DNA from: Pachysolen tannophilus NRRL Y-2460
Taxonomy: Eukaryota; Ascomycota; Pichiomycetes; Alaninales; Pachysolenaceae
Length of the DNA: 64,000 nt
Direction of reading: 5' to 3'
NCBI GenBank assembly: GCA_001661245.1
Contig: KV454015.1
Coordinates: 670,924 to 734,923 of the forward strand
Positions 10,625 to 21,023 of the stretch are shown one piece after another; positions within the stretch are counted from its first letter, which is position 1, and each line of letters opens with the position of its first letter. Both the position numbers and the translations under genes were made by a program. The notes below the pieces were generated by a model, which made no database searches, was not told where the DNA came from, and was given only the letters and a program-made list of their open reading frames with translations.

Positions 10625-12877
10625 TTATTTCTTGTAATCTTCAGAGTAGCCTTTTATCCACTTTCTGGTTATATCATCTTTGAATTTACTACTTTGGTTC
10701 CATACCCCCATTGCCCAGAAATGAACTTGTTGAATCACTGGTGCGGTCTGAAAGGCCTTATAAGCTTTACTCTTTTTAATGCTTGAAAAGGGAAAAATGT
10801 TGTCATGATTCTTCAAATCAGAATAATCAGGAGGAAGTGTCCGCACAATCATATCGTTTGAAATCTCCTGTATTGAACGTCTCGGTGAATTTGAAATTTT
10901 TTCTCCTGATACTTCTTTGGATGAATTACTAGTATTCAAGTTTGCATCTTTTCCTCTTTCAATATTTTCAGAGAGTAAGGAAAGAGCATCGCGGTTATCA
11001 TTCTTAAAATCTTCCATGATTTCAAAACCAATTGAATAAGTAACATGTTCAGGATTTGAATTACCCTTTTCTAACTGTTCTTTCTCCTTCTCCCAAGGTC
11101 TCATTGACTTGTCAATTGGTGTCCATTTTCCTTCTAATCTCCAATTTGGAGAACCAGTCATTTCTTTAATTCTGCTGACAGCTCTCTTATATGCAAACAT
11201 CTCATCCTCCCCTGTGAATTGTTTTAAATTCTTGAAATTTGTTTGAAACTTACATGAACCAGGAATGTTTTCAAAATCGTTATTACCATCACTATATGAT
11301 GACACATTTGGTCTATATGGATTAGCTAAATCCATGGAAGTCTTTGAAAACATTTCCTCATTTTGAACTTCAATTCTATTATCAGAGTCTCCAATGTTAG
11401 AATCAGAATTGGTACTAACGCCACCATTATCCTTACGGGAAATCTCTGGGAAAAACAATTGATCTATATCAACATCTGATCTCATAATCAATTTGCATTT
11501 TGCCTCATACAAGGCATCCAACAAAGTGATAAATCTCCTTGCTTCATTTTTCATTTTTAAAGTCATAACTGGAACATTATCAAGAATAAAAGTATGATAG
11601 TTTGACAGTAATGATATATAATCACCAGGACCATAAAGACCTTGACAAATAGTTTGGAAGTCGTATTTAACGGTACCATTAGACAGCCAAGGGACATTTA
11701 AAATGTGGCCATAAACTTCCAAGTTTTCTGAGTTACCTTGGTTCATATCAGCAACAGAATTTAATAAATTCTCCCAATGAGTATCATGCTGAGAATCTAA
11801 TGATTTTACAATAATATAGGGTTCTATTTTCCCTTTTGCCTCCTCGGTTAATATACTTCTATAATCTTTATCTGCTGTCATATCATATGAATGACATTTA
11901 ATTTTCAAAACATCCAAGAAATTTTTAAATTTATTTTTACGGAAATCATTTGAATATAAATCTTCTGGTAATCTGTTTGATGTAGCTACTAGGACACCTC
12001 CTAATTTGAAAAAATAAGTGAATAAGATTTTAACAATATTTGCAGCAGCTAAATCAGGAAGCATAAATTCATCCAACAACAATATAGTATTTTTACTAAT
12101 CATCTTTTCTGCCACTTCAAACAATATAAATTCATTTTCCAAAGATAACAAGCTATGGTTTTCTTGATTTGACACCATTCTTCTTTTATAAATTTGATGA
12201 ATTTCATTATACACCCATAACATGAAATTATTATAATGCCATCTACATTTAGACTTATGTGGTAAAGAACTAGCAAATATATCCATCAAAAGTGATTTAC
12301 CAGATCCTACAGGTCCATTTATCAATAGTCCCTGAGGAGAGGGGAAATTCACCAATTCTTCTTCGTCAGTGAGAACTTTAACTAATTCAGTCCTTTTCAA
12401 ATCAGTATCGAACCATCTCGGTTTATATTTACCAAATTTTTTATCCATCAGATTCAATTTTTCATGCTTCTGTTCTATATCTCTTACAATCTTATTTATT
12501 CTTATCTTCAAGTCAGCAGGTGCAGAATAATCTCTTACTCTTAAATACAATTTTTGAAATTCAACAGCAGCTCTAAATTGCTCTTGATCCGGTTTCAATG
12601 TTCCATTAGCAACATAATTTTGATAAACTATCAACGGATCAGTTATAGTCAAACACATATGCTGAGAATCTATGGTCTCAGGTATTGGGAATCTATTATT
12701 GCAACCTTGAGGACCACTTCCTACAACGTTAGCCAATTGTCGTCTTTGATCACCAAGGCAAAGAAAAGTATTTTTACACAATACTGATCTATAACACCCA
12801 TACCGACGAGCAAGCCCATATTTCATAAAATGATTACCGGAAGCTTTTCTATAAACTCTATTCATCAACTGCTTCAT
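10625..12877 (-). CDS. AFG1: Mitochondrial AFG1/LACE1-family ATPase, long form
   Basis: The 750-residue protein belongs to the AFG1 (ZapE/LACE1) ATPases of mitochondria, which help handle misfolded or surplus complex IV subunits. The N-terminus is Arg/Lys-rich and fits a presequence. Walker A reads GPVGSGKS near residue 187, Walker B LLLDEF near 265, and the sensor segment VATSNRLPEDLY follows. The family motif RRFITLLDALYEAKCKL is near residue 440. S. cerevisiae Afg1 has 509 residues, so this protein carries roughly 240 extra residues, mostly after that motif, rich in Asn/Ser/Glu but ending in an ordered-looking QTAPVIQQVHFWAMGVW segment. The Walker A loop differs from the usual GxxGCGKT, so it is a divergent member. 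Confidence 0.8.
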   Translation of the reverse strand: MKQLMNRVYRKASGNHFMKYGLARRYGCYRSVLCKNTFLCLGDQRRQLANVVGSGPQGCNNRFPIPETIDSQHMCLTITDPLIVYQNYVANGTLKPDQEQFRAAVEFQKLYLRVRDYSAPADLKIRINKIVRDIEQKHEKLNLMDKKFGKYKPRWFDTDLKRTELVKVLTDEEELVNFPSPQGLLINGPVGSGKSLLMDIFASSLPHKSKCRWHYNNFMLWVYNEIHQIYKRRMVSNQENHSLLSLENEFILFEVAEKMISKNTILLLDEFMLPDLAAANIVKILFTYFFKLGGVLVATSNRLPEDLYSNDFRKNKFKNFLDVLKIKCHSYDMTADKDYRSILTEEAKGKIEPYIIVKSLDSQHDTHWENLLNSVADMNQGNSENLEVYGHILNVPWLSNGTVKYDFQTICQGLYGPGDYISLLSNYHTFILDNVPVMTLKMKNEARRFITLLDALYEAKCKLIMRSDVDIDQLFFPEISRKDNGGVSTNSDSNIGDSDNRIEVQNEEMFSKTSMDLANPYRPNVSSYSDGNNDFENIPGSCKFQTNFKNLKQFTGEDEMFAYKRAVSRIKEMTGSPNWRLEGKWTPIDKSMRPWEKEKEQLEKGNSNPEHVTYSIGFEIMEDFKNDNRDALSLLSENIERGKDANLNTSNSSKEVSGEKISNSPRRSIQEISNDMIVRTLPPDYSDLKNHDNIFPFSSIKKSKAYKAFQTAPVIQQVHFWAMGVWNQSSKFKDDITRKWIKGYSEDYKK

Positions 12878-13418
12878 GACTACAGATTTGAAAATAATCC
12901 ATTCAACTCAAAAACCTTTTTGTGAATACAGATTTTAAATAATTACTATATAAACTTGTTGTCAATTCGAATAATTTTCGCGGCACGTCGATCTTTATCT
13001 AATCCATCTCATCAGCTGACATCCCACACCACTGCCGCTTAAACATCCCACACCATAGTTATTATTCTTAATTGTATTTTTTTTTTGGCTTGGCCTGAAA
13101 TAAAGAGATTGTGAAGGATTTACAACTGTGATAACAAAATGTAGCAGATCAGATTATGAAATGAAGTATACTTTTCTTAGCTCAATCTTTTAATGTCTTT
13201 CTATTTTACATTAATAAAGGCTGATATCAAAGTTAATAATAATAGAAAAAAAAAAAAAGAAAAACAATTAATTAAAACATATAGAGAGCTATTAATAATA
13301 TGAAAAGAATTTTAAAACGTAACGTATATGTAACAAACCTCTAAAGAGCTTCGTAATTTCTTTTGTCCTTTCCTCTAATCAAACGAGGTCTAAATCTGTG
13401 TACCTTCTACCTTAAACC
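12878..13418. other. Intergenic, AFG1 upstream; paired direct repeats
   Basis: No gene is seen between the AFG1 start and the 3' end of the V-ATPase subunit f gene. Two exact copies of ACATCCCACACCA lie at 13019-13031 and 13043-13055, a 24-base period, about 150 bases upstream of AFG1. They may be factor sites for AFG1. The rest is AT-rich with A runs. Confidence 0.45.
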
Positions 13419-13859
13419 TTATAATTGAATCCTTGAATTACGACGCATAGAAAAAATCTGACACCCACAGAACGCAAAAAAACACAGATATACAATAACA
13501 GCTTTCCATAAAGTTGAAGCAGCACTAACAACCAATAATTGGACACATTGTTAATATGAAATACTTTAATCAATTCTAAATAAAAAATAAACTTACGCTT
13601 TCCCATCAGATGGATCACTTGTCGATCCCATCATTGATTCATGTCCAATTGAAAATAAATGCGCAAGTACTGATAAAATAAGAACCCCAAAAGCCGAGAT
13701 TATTGTACAGAAATAAGCTTTTCCTGGCTATAATGTAGACAACAAATTAAACGCTGTTAGTAAGACTAATTCTTTAAATGATAAAATAGAACAGTAAAAA
13801 AAAAAAAAAAAAAAGGAAACATCAAAATCACATACTGTAGTAAAAACTGGGAGCTTCAT
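13419..13859 (-). CDS. V-ATPase Vo subunit f homolog (YPR170W-B type), three exons
   Basis: This small gene encodes an 86-residue two-helix membrane protein matching S. cerevisiae YPR170W-B, subunit f of the vacuolar H+-ATPase membrane sector (RNAseK-like). Exons on the minus strand are 13859-13836, 13727-13597 and 13524-13419. Intron 1 has a GTATGT donor, a TACTAAC branch (complement of 13756-13762) and a TAG acceptor. Intron 2 is 72 bases with GTAAGT, TATTAAC (13550-13556) and TAG. The protein begins MKLPVFTTPGKAYFC, continues AFGVLILSVLAHLFSIGHES, and ends with IVYLCFFAFCGCQIF and a basic tail, aligning along its whole length with the 85-residue yeast protein as I recall it. JIP5 nearby repeats the S. 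cerevisiae neighbourhood. Confidence 0.88.
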
Positions 13860-14230
13860 TGTGCAATATATTCTAGCAAGGGAAAATCTTGGTCAATTCC
13901 TACCTTACTCGTATTGATCGCCTTGCCTTTTGAAGTGCTGTTATAATTTATTATATTATATTATATTATATTACCTCTTAATAAATGCTCGAAAAGAGAC
14001 TCATGTTTTTGAGCCCTCAAATACTACCTTTATTTTAGGCATACGACGAAGAGTGTGTGTGTGTTAGGAAAAAAGAGGGTTGATCTGTTGTTGGAGCCAT
14101 ATCAGATTAGCTTAGATGATGAATGAGAGAAAGATTACTACAAGTAATTTGCTTGAAAAAATGAATTGTATGAAATTTCTGGTAGTTTTCCTTTTATTTT
14201 TAGTAAAAAGCATGCTATATATGTAAATAA
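13860..14230. other. Intergenic, subunit f upstream
   Basis: No gene is seen. The stretch lies upstream of the subunit f gene and downstream of the hypothetical gene that ends at 14231. It contains a TATTA repeat near 13947-13973 and a short GT repeat near 14053. Confidence 0.5.
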
Positions 14231-15034
14231 TTATGTAGATGTACCACTTTCGGCAGTGTTATCATTATCATTGAGTTCTGAAGAAAAACCTGATGTGGTG
14301 AAATTTTTCCTGGTTACCAGTTGTTGGGATTTCTTTAATTCTTTTTTTCTAGATTCCAATAATTTCCAAAGTGATTTATATTTGAGTAAATGATCTACCA
14401 CCACATCACTATCTTCTTTCCAATTTTCATCTTTCATTGCAATTAAAGTGGATCTCTCATGTGACATTACTTCACGATTTGAAACAGGCTCGGGTATATT
14501 TTCCTTCAATAACGTGTCGCCATTTATTAAGTTTGAGAGTGGTCCCGTTATCTTGTAGTTTCTCATGTTCTGTAAACACATCACTGGATGATTTTCCAGT
14601 GAGGGTGTATCTTTATATTTAGATGAAAATGGATAAAGCGTCAGATCTATATTATCACTAAGTCTTAATTTCAGTCCCTTATTATTATTATGATTATTAT
14701 TATTTACCACTGGATTTTCACCTTTGATGTTTGTCCTATGATTATCTGTTTCAAATTTACCGAATTTAGCACTGGAATGATGATTTCTATCACCAAGACC
14801 GTTTGATGTTCCTCCACTAGTTTCAAATGAATGTGATCTTTTCCGAAGTCTTGAATTAATATTTAAATGATTACTATTATTTCTAAACCTTTCAGAGTTA
14901 TAATGCAAAATGACATTATAACTTTGGCCGTCAAAATCTCCTTTTTCCAGTATAGTCTTTGGAGATGCAGGAAAAGTAAGAGAATGTCCACCGGTAACAT
15001 TAGTTGAATGAGATGATCTTCTTGATTTCCTCAT
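14231..15034 (-). CDS. Hypothetical 267-residue protein
   Basis: I do not recognise this protein. It opens with a basic Ser/Arg-rich stretch (MRKSRRSSHS), has Asn/His-rich low complexity near residues 110-125, and includes a possibly ordered segment around residues 130-170 (LRLSDNIDLTLYPF, NMRNYKITGPLSNLING). Near the C-terminus a helical, charged segment DHLLKYKSLWKLLESRKKELKK could form a coiled coil. Codon use and an intact frame of this length support a real gene. It sits between the V-ATPase subunit f gene and JIP5. It could be a fast-evolving regulatory protein; function is unknown. Confidence 0.6.
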   Translation of the reverse strand: MRKSRRSSHSTNVTGGHSLTFPASPKTILEKGDFDGQSYNVILHYNSERFRNNSNHLNINSRLRKRSHSFETSGGTSNGLGDRNHHSSAKFGKFETDNHRTNIKGENPVVNNNNHNNNKGLKLRLSDNIDLTLYPFSSKYKDTPSLENHPVMCLQNMRNYKITGPLSNLINGDTLLKENIPEPVSNREVMSHERSTLIAMKDENWKEDSDVVVDHLLKYKSLWKLLESRKKELKKSQQLVTRKNFTTSGFSSELNDNDNTAESGTST

Positions 15035-15481
15035 GGCTATGATAGCAAATTGTATTATAGATTGAGCAAGAAAATTTGAAAAAGAACAATAATAATAATA
15101 TTAGTTAAAAAAAAAAAATAATAAAAGAAAAAGAAAAAATTACAACTCCAAAGCTACTGTAGTTTTCTTAAAAGTTTATTATATTTAATACTATATAAGT
15201 ACTATTTTCAATAATAGTACCATACTTTCCATCGGTTAAAGCATAGTAGATGAGGTTTCCCTTTCTGTACAAGTGGGCGGAATTTTGCAGGCAGTTTTTC
15301 CCTTACGTTCGCCCAAGTTCTTCCGCTTAAACACTCTGCCCAAAACTACAAGTGAAAAGCGAGAAAACAAAAGGGAGAAAAAATAAAAGCGGAAATACTC
15401 GCGCAATATGCATAACTTAATTTTCAATTTGGTTTAAAATACCAATCTACATATGTGTATATATAATGGATAACTAACTGT
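15035..15481. other. Intergenic, between hypothetical gene and JIP5
   Basis: No gene is seen. Both flanking genes are read leftward, so this is the promoter region of the hypothetical gene and the 3' region of JIP5. A GC-richer patch at about 15270-15410 is open in one minus frame but has no ATG start. Confidence 0.5.
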
Positions 15482-16947
15482 CTAAAGATCATCAAATTTT
15501 CTAATACCATGTTCATGGAGTTGGGAATTTTTGAATTGTTTAGGGTTTATTTTTGGTTTCTTTTGCTTGGGTTTAGGGGTTGGTTCTTCTTCTTCAGAAT
15601 CCACGACTGTAGGGCCTCTTTTGGAATTTGACTCAGGTTCAGATTCCAGATCAGAAACCTCAGAATCCTCAGACTCACTTGCACTTTCACTTTCACTTCC
15701 ATTTTCACTGTCACTTCCACTGTCACTTTTGTCATCTTCTGAAACTTCATTTACCTCCTCTTCATCAGAAGACCAATCACTCTCATTTTCATTTTCATCT
15801 TCATCTTCATCTTGTTCACGATTACTCCAAATTTTCAAGTTTTCCATTCCAGCAGAAATTAGCCTATAATCATAATCTAAATCTAAAAATCCAATTTCAT
15901 CGTTTAAATTGTGCATTCTAGTCTCGATGACTGCACCACGCTTCGTATCCACTTTTCTCACTATTCCATCAGAACTTCCTGTCCATATACAATCACTAGC
16001 ATCGTCATCTAAAGTAGATATTACAGCGTCTACTGAATTATCACGGCTTATTTTGATTCTTGAAATCTGATCGACAAATTTGTTTTTTTCGGTTTCCAAA
16101 TTGTAACAACACCTTCACCCATTCCAACTACAGCTGTTTCACAATTTGTAGGATCTACAAAAGAAACAGATAATAATTCATCCTCTTGGTTTTCAGATGT
16201 TGTTATTATTCCTTTTCTAATATCAAAATGAGCCAATGTGGTAGAACCAACAGATACAAATTGATAATCACTTACACCATACATTGACGCTATAGAATTA
16301 ACAGAATCACCATGAACTTTATCAAGTTTATACAATTGCTTTAAAGTTCTTGTATCAAAGACATGAATATCACCGGTTTCAGTACCTGCAACTAAAAAAG
16401 GTTTGTTTGGTACTGTTATCATTTTGGTAATATTTGAATTTATGTCTAAATTACCTGTTTTCATCACTACTTTACCTGTCTCTGAATTGGCCTTTTTAAT
16501 GACTTTATCTGTGCCCAGGGTATACAAATTCTCACCAGTTGAGTCAAATATCACAGATCTAACACTTCCCTTGTGCCTTTTAGTTTTCCAACAAATCTTA
16601 AAAGTTGTATCCGTATCATTATCATTTTGACTTTGAGGATTGAACACTTTAAAACGAAGAGGAGTCTTATCACTATCCTTCAGCAGCACTTTCTTCAGCA
16701 GCAGTTCCTTCAACAACAATTTCTCCTTCTCTCTTTGAGCAGATGAATAATCTTCTAAAGCCTTATCATCATAACTTTGCATATAGACATATCCAGTAGC
16801 TAATCCAGAAGCCAATAAAGGTTTTGTAGGATGAGCTGCAAAGGCAAATAACGGGTCATCATATGTCAATTCCAAAATCGGCCGTGTTTGCGACTCTAAC
16901 ATAGCAGCTGCATTTTGCGAATTGCTTCTCTTACCCTTTTTACCCAT
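15482..16947 (-). CDS. JIP5: WD-repeat ribosome-biogenesis protein Jip5, frame broken once
   Basis: The protein is a nucleolar WD40 protein required for large-subunit ribosome biogenesis in yeast. The N-terminal frame (from 16947) encodes WD repeats, with KGSVRSVIF, LYTLGTDKVIK, AGTETGDIHVFD and GMGEGVVTIW. The C-terminal frame (to 15482) encodes DQISRIKIS, CIWTGSSDGIVRKVD and a long Asp/Glu/Ser-rich tail ending in a basic KPKQKKPKINPKQFK stretch. The two frames meet at an A7 run (T7 at 16083-16089 on the plus strand). One extra A there would give a continuous 488-residue protein, against 492 in S. cerevisiae. Neighbours MED10 and MET16 match the S. cerevisiae order YPR167W-YPR169W. I regard the break as a likely base-calling error. 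Confidence 0.88.
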
Positions 16948-17227
16948 ACTAAATTCAATATCAATAAAAAAAAAGATTGTAAAAAAATTTGAAAAAAAAA
17001 AAAAAAAAATTTTTTTTTTATTAAGTGAAAAAAAATTAAAAAAATAATTTTAAGAGATGACATTTCCTTATAATTAAAAAATTTGGGTAAAATCTAAACG
17101 ACCCAAGTTGGGGGAACAAGTCATATTAAATTACAAGAACCATTTGAATCATTAATCATTAATCATAATAAACGTTGAATATTGAATATATAATAATATG
17201 CCTGTAGTTCCTTTTTCAACTTCTTTC

Positions 17228-17764
17228 TCAGTTTGTTCTTTTAATGATATCTTGAACTTCATCTTTTAACTCTGGAAATTCAGATATTATTTGATCTCCT
17301 AAAGTATCTCTTAATCTTGTGAAAGCTAAAGTTTTCCCTTTTAAATATTGATTTGATTTTCTAACGCTTTCAACAAATTCTCTTGTATATACATCTGGGT
17401 TTCTCCCATCTTCAATATATTGCAACACATCTAATGGGATTGGTACTTTATCTAATGATTCTTCCGGTTTATCAATTACTTGAAGTTGTGTTATAAGTTT
17501 ACTCCTAATTAAAATAAAATATATAAAAAAAAAAACCCCTCCACACGTTAGTAATTGGACAATAAATATTCATCAAGAACAAAAGATAATTAATAATTAA
17601 TTATTCACTTACATCAAACTTGTTAATCCAATTTTTGCATCTTCTGTTCCTTGGAAATCATGAACTAATACACCTAAATGCAATAAAGTTTCAATGATTA
17701 TTGCAAGTTGATTCTGAGTTTTAGCCAACGGATTAGAAGGATCAATAGGCGTATCTGTAGTCAT
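17228..17764 (-). CDS. MED10: Mediator middle-module subunit Med10 (Nut2), one intron
   Basis: The 142-residue product is subunit 10 of the RNA polymerase II Mediator, in the middle module. Exon 1 is 17764-17613 and exon 2 is 17504-17228 on the minus strand. The 108-base intron has a GTAAGT donor, a TACTAAC branch (complement of 17547-17553) and a TTAG acceptor; it splits a Met codon. The N-terminal helix contains TQNQLAIIIETLLHLGVLVHD and exon 2 continues with LITQLQVIDK, VPLDVLQYIEDGRNPDVYTREFVE-like sequence, both hallmarks of Med10. The pattern 'I..vP..vl.YID.GrNPd.yt' is the most conserved part of the family. MET16 lies divergently next to it, as in S. cerevisiae. Confidence 0.93.
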
Positions 17765-18342
17765 CTCAAATAGAATTTTCTATATAAAAAGAAACCGATT
17801 AGATTGATTAAATTTAAATTAAATTAAATCTCAAATCTTTTGGTTTTATCAAATATTATTACTATTATTATTTATATACAACGGTTTTAACCAATAGAGA
17901 ATTACAGTACACTACTCTTGATTTCTTACAAGATTTTAATAAAGAATTTGATTATAATTAAGTTAATAAATAATATTGATTCAAATGATTTATCAAACCA
18001 TAGATCCTATAACAACAAGTATTGACAAATAGATTACAAAAGAACAATAACAAAATCATTTCAGTAGTAATAATAAAAAAAAATTTTTTTATTTTCTTTA
18101 TTGTTACTTGATCAAAAATAGCTTGTTGCGATAACGGTGTTTTTCCCGTTTTTTTCAAGAAAAATTCACTAATTTTTCATCAAATTTACGAAGAAGAAGA
18201 AAAATAGAAAAATATAAAAAAAAAAATTTTTTTTTTTTTTTACTTTTTATAGGGTATTTGTAATACAAATTATTAATCGTTAATTGGATTCAAAAGTGTT
18301 ATTTTTTTTTATTTATTGCTTGTTTATAAAGTTGAATAGGAT
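17765..18342. promoter_or_regulatory. Divergent promoter region, MED10 / MET16
   Basis: The two flanking genes are transcribed away from each other. The region is AT-rich with A and T homopolymers near 18070-18090 and 18217-18240. I looked for CACGTG (Cbf1) sites expected at a MET gene and found none in this interval. Confidence 0.5.
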
Positions 18343-19146
18343 ATGCCAGAAATTATCCAAGAAGAAGATTTGAGTTTGGATGTTATAATAACACCTAGTC
18401 AGTTAGATCATTTAAATAAGACTTTATCGAATTTAACACCTCAAGAAATTATAAGATGGTCGATTATTACGTTTCCTAATTTATATCAAACAACTGCATT
18501 TGGTCTTACTGGATTAGCTATTTTAGATATGATAAGTAAATTAGAACCTATTGAAGGTTTAAAAATACATCCAGTTGATTTAATATTTATAGATACATTA
18601 CATCATTTTCCTCAAACTTTAGAATTAGTTGATAAAGTTAAATTAAAATATTCAAATTGTAAATTACATATTTTTAAACCTATTGATTGTGAAACTGAAA
18701 AAGATTTTAGTTTAAAATATGGAGAATTTTTATGGGAAAAGGAAGATGATAAATATGATTATTTAGTTAAAGTTGAACCTGCACTGAGAGCTTATAAAAA
18801 TTTAAAAGTATCTGCTGTATTTACTGGAAGAAGAAGATCTCAAGGAGGTGCAAGAAATTCTTTACCAATTATTGAATTAGAATCTACTACAAATATAATC
18901 AAGATAAACCCTTTAGCATCATGGGACTTCAGGCAAGTTCATGATTATATTAAAATAAATAATGTTCCATATAATGAATTATTAGATTATGGTTATAGAT
19001 CTGTTGGTGATTATCATTCAACTCAACCAGTTCAAGATGGTGAAGATGAAAGATCTGGTCGTTGGAAAGGTAAAATTAAAACAGAATGTGGAATTCATGA
19101 AACAAGTAGATTTGCTAATTTCTTGAATCAACAAAACAAAATATAA
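18343..19146 (+). CDS. MET16: Phosphoadenosine phosphosulfate (PAPS) reductase
   Basis: The 267-residue enzyme reduces PAPS to sulfite with thioredoxin in assimilatory sulfate reduction in the cytosol. Motifs seen are TTAFGLTGLAILD (nucleotide-binding loop) near residue 50, IDTLHHFPQT near 85, VFTGRRRSQGG near 161 and the catalytic KTECGIH with Cys249 close to the C-terminus. The product sulfite is the substrate of sulfite reductase, whose alpha subunit MET10 is also in this window. Length and motifs match S. cerevisiae Met16 (261 residues). A gap-free frame and ATG near a conserved N-terminus fix the start. Confidence 0.96.
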   Translation: MPEIIQEEDLSLDVIITPSQLDHLNKTLSNLTPQEIIRWSIITFPNLYQTTAFGLTGLAILDMISKLEPIEGLKIHPVDLIFIDTLHHFPQTLELVDKVKLKYSNCKLHIFKPIDCETEKDFSLKYGEFLWEKEDDKYDYLVKVEPALRAYKNLKVSAVFTGRRRSQGGARNSLPIIELESTTNIIKINPLASWDFRQVHDYIKINNVPYNELLDYGYRSVGDYHSTQPVQDGEDERSGRWKGKIKTECGIHETSRFANFLNQQNKI

Positions 19147-20340
19147 TGTCATCATTTAATTATTTATTATATATATATATATGTCTTTTCAAGTATTTAT
19201 TATGGGTATTAATGGTTAAGAACCACTTTCCACTTTCCACTTTCCACTTCCTTTTTTTGTACTTTTATCCCGTAAAAAAAAGTAAAAATTTCCTCTAAAC
19301 AATAATAATTAAAAAAAAGGAGGTGTTTAATACTATATATATTTTTTAAACTACTTTCTTTAAAAAGAGAAAAAAAGCTTTATATCTAAATAACGCTAAT
19401 TTATAATTTATAATAATAATAATAATAATAATCTATTTTTATTAATACATCATTACTTTTCTTTTTTATATATATTCATATATATATAATATATATATAT
19501 ATATATGTATATATATTGATTGATTGATTGATTGTGACTATTAAGTATCTATATTTTAGTGAAAGATTAGAAAGATATAAGATATATTCAAATTAAGGTA
19601 TGTTTGATAATTTTAATTTTTTTTTTTTTTGATGTTTGTTGTTATCTCTCGTTGAATCGGAATCAGCCTTTTTTTTTAAGAGATCTCTGGGAATAAATTA
19701 AAAATAAACAAAAAAAAAATTTTTTAGTTCCTAGTTATTATAATCCGGGTTTTAATTAAAAGAAAATCAATCAATCTAATATTATTTTGTAAGGGCGCTT
19801 AATTGTTATAATTATATGATATTATATATATATATATATATATTATTTATTCCAATTATCCCAGTATAAAAATTGTTTTTTTTGGTAGATTTTCGGATTT
19901 TCCCCGTTTTCATTACTCCGTAAAGGTGAGCAAAAAATTTAAAAAAATTTAAAAAAAATTAAAAAAAATTAAAAAAAATTAAAAAAAAAAGGTGTGTGTA
20001 CTAAAATATAAGTGGTGTCACACGTCAACAAAATCAATTTTTTTTTTTTTTAAATTTAATTTTAATTTTTTTTTAATACAAAAAATTTTTAATATTGATA
20101 AACAATCCAATATAATTTGAATTTAATCTTCAAGTTAAATAGGAGTAGGAATTTTTAATAGAAAAAAGGAATAATTATTTATTTATTTTAATTTTTTTTT
20201 TTTTTTTTTTATAATTTTCTAAAAAAAAATTTCCGATTCAAAAGAGCAACGAACAATTAGTTGATTGATTTTTATAAAATCTTACTAACTCTTTATTTTT
20301 TATTTTTATTTTTATTTATTTGAATAGATAATAATATAAC
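19147..20340. promoter_or_regulatory. Long RHO1 upstream region, simple repeats
   Basis: This 1.2-kb stretch holds no coding region. It contains four CACTTTC-type repeats near 19224-19249, TA-dinucleotide tracts near 19490 and 19830, a GATT repeat near 19517-19534, a TTAAAAAAAA-type tandem repeat near 19940-19988 and several homopolymers. Its right part appears to be a 5' leader intron of RHO1, listed separately. Confidence 0.55.
19598..20327 (+). other. Probable 5' leader intron of RHO1
   Basis: A GTATGT donor at 19598-19603, a perfect TACTAAC branch site at 20283-20289, a T-rich tract and a TAG acceptor at 20325-20327 form a consistent 730-base intron, ending 13 bases before the RHO1 ATG. 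The branch-to-acceptor spacing of about 38 bases is normal for yeast. The donor is the least certain part; other GTATGT-like sites might serve. Confidence 0.55.
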
Positions 20341-20937
20341 ATGGTTCCTCCTCCTGCTGAAATTAGAAGAAAGTTGGTTATTGTTGGTGATGGTGCTTGT
20401 GGTAAGACATGTTTGTTGATTGTATTTTCAAAAGGTACATTTCCAGAAGTTTATGTTCCAACAGTTTTTGAAAATTATGTTGCAGATGTTGAAGTTGATG
20501 GTAGAAGGGTTGAATTGGCATTATGGGATACTGCTGGCCAAGAAGATTATGATAGATTGAGACCATTATCATATCCAGATTCAAATGTCATTTTGATTTG
20601 TTATTCTATTGATTTACCAGATTCTTTGGATAATGTTCAAGAAAAATGGATTTCCGAAGTTTTACATTTTTGTCAAGGTGTTCCAATCATTTTAGTTGGT
20701 TGTAAAGTTGATTTAAGAAATGACCCAAAGACTATTGAAGAATTAAGAGCTATTTCCCAGCAACCTGTTTCTGCATCAGAAGGTCAAGCTGTTGCTGATA
20801 AAATCGGTGCTTTAAAATATTTGGAATGTTCAGCAAAGACAGGTGAAGGTGTTAGAGAAGTTTTCGAAAATGCTACTAGAGCAAGTTTAATGGCAAAGGA
20901 AAAGAAAGAAAAGAAAAAGAAGTGTGTTGTTTTATAA
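20341..20937 (+). CDS. RHO1: Rho-type small GTPase Rho1
   Basis: The 198-residue GTPase controls cell-wall glucan synthase, Pkc1 signalling and actin polarity at the plasma membrane. The P-loop GDGACGKT is at residues 17-24, the switch I effector segment [17 protein letters not shown] and switch [20 protein letters not shown] are intact, and LVGCKVDLR and [14 protein letters not shown] complete the guanine-binding motifs. The C-terminus is a Lys-rich stretch followed by the CAAX box CVVL, consistent with geranylgeranylation. The frame is uninterrupted. The S. cerevisiae ortholog (YPR165W) is linked to MET16 and MRP2, as here. Confidence 0.97.
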   Translation: MVPPPAEIRRKLVIVGDGACGKTCLLIVFSKGTFPEVYVPTVFENYVADVEVDGRRVELALWDTAGQEDYDRLRPLSYPDSNVILICYSIDLPDSLDNVQEKWISEVLHFCQGVPIILVGCKVDLRNDPKTIEELRAISQQPVSASEGQAVADKIGALKYLECSAKTGEGVREVFENATRASLMAKEKKEKKKKCVVL

Positions 20938-20980
20938 TGAAATCAATAAAGTGAAAAAAAAAAGCAAAAGCAAAAGCAAA

Positions 20981-21023
<43 letters not shown>

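Noticed and set aside
16093-16112. A 7-base tandem-copy loss (AATTTGG) as cause of the JIP5 frame break
   Set aside because: It would also restore the frame, but one missing A in the adjacent A7 run is simpler and matches the two other breaks in the window.
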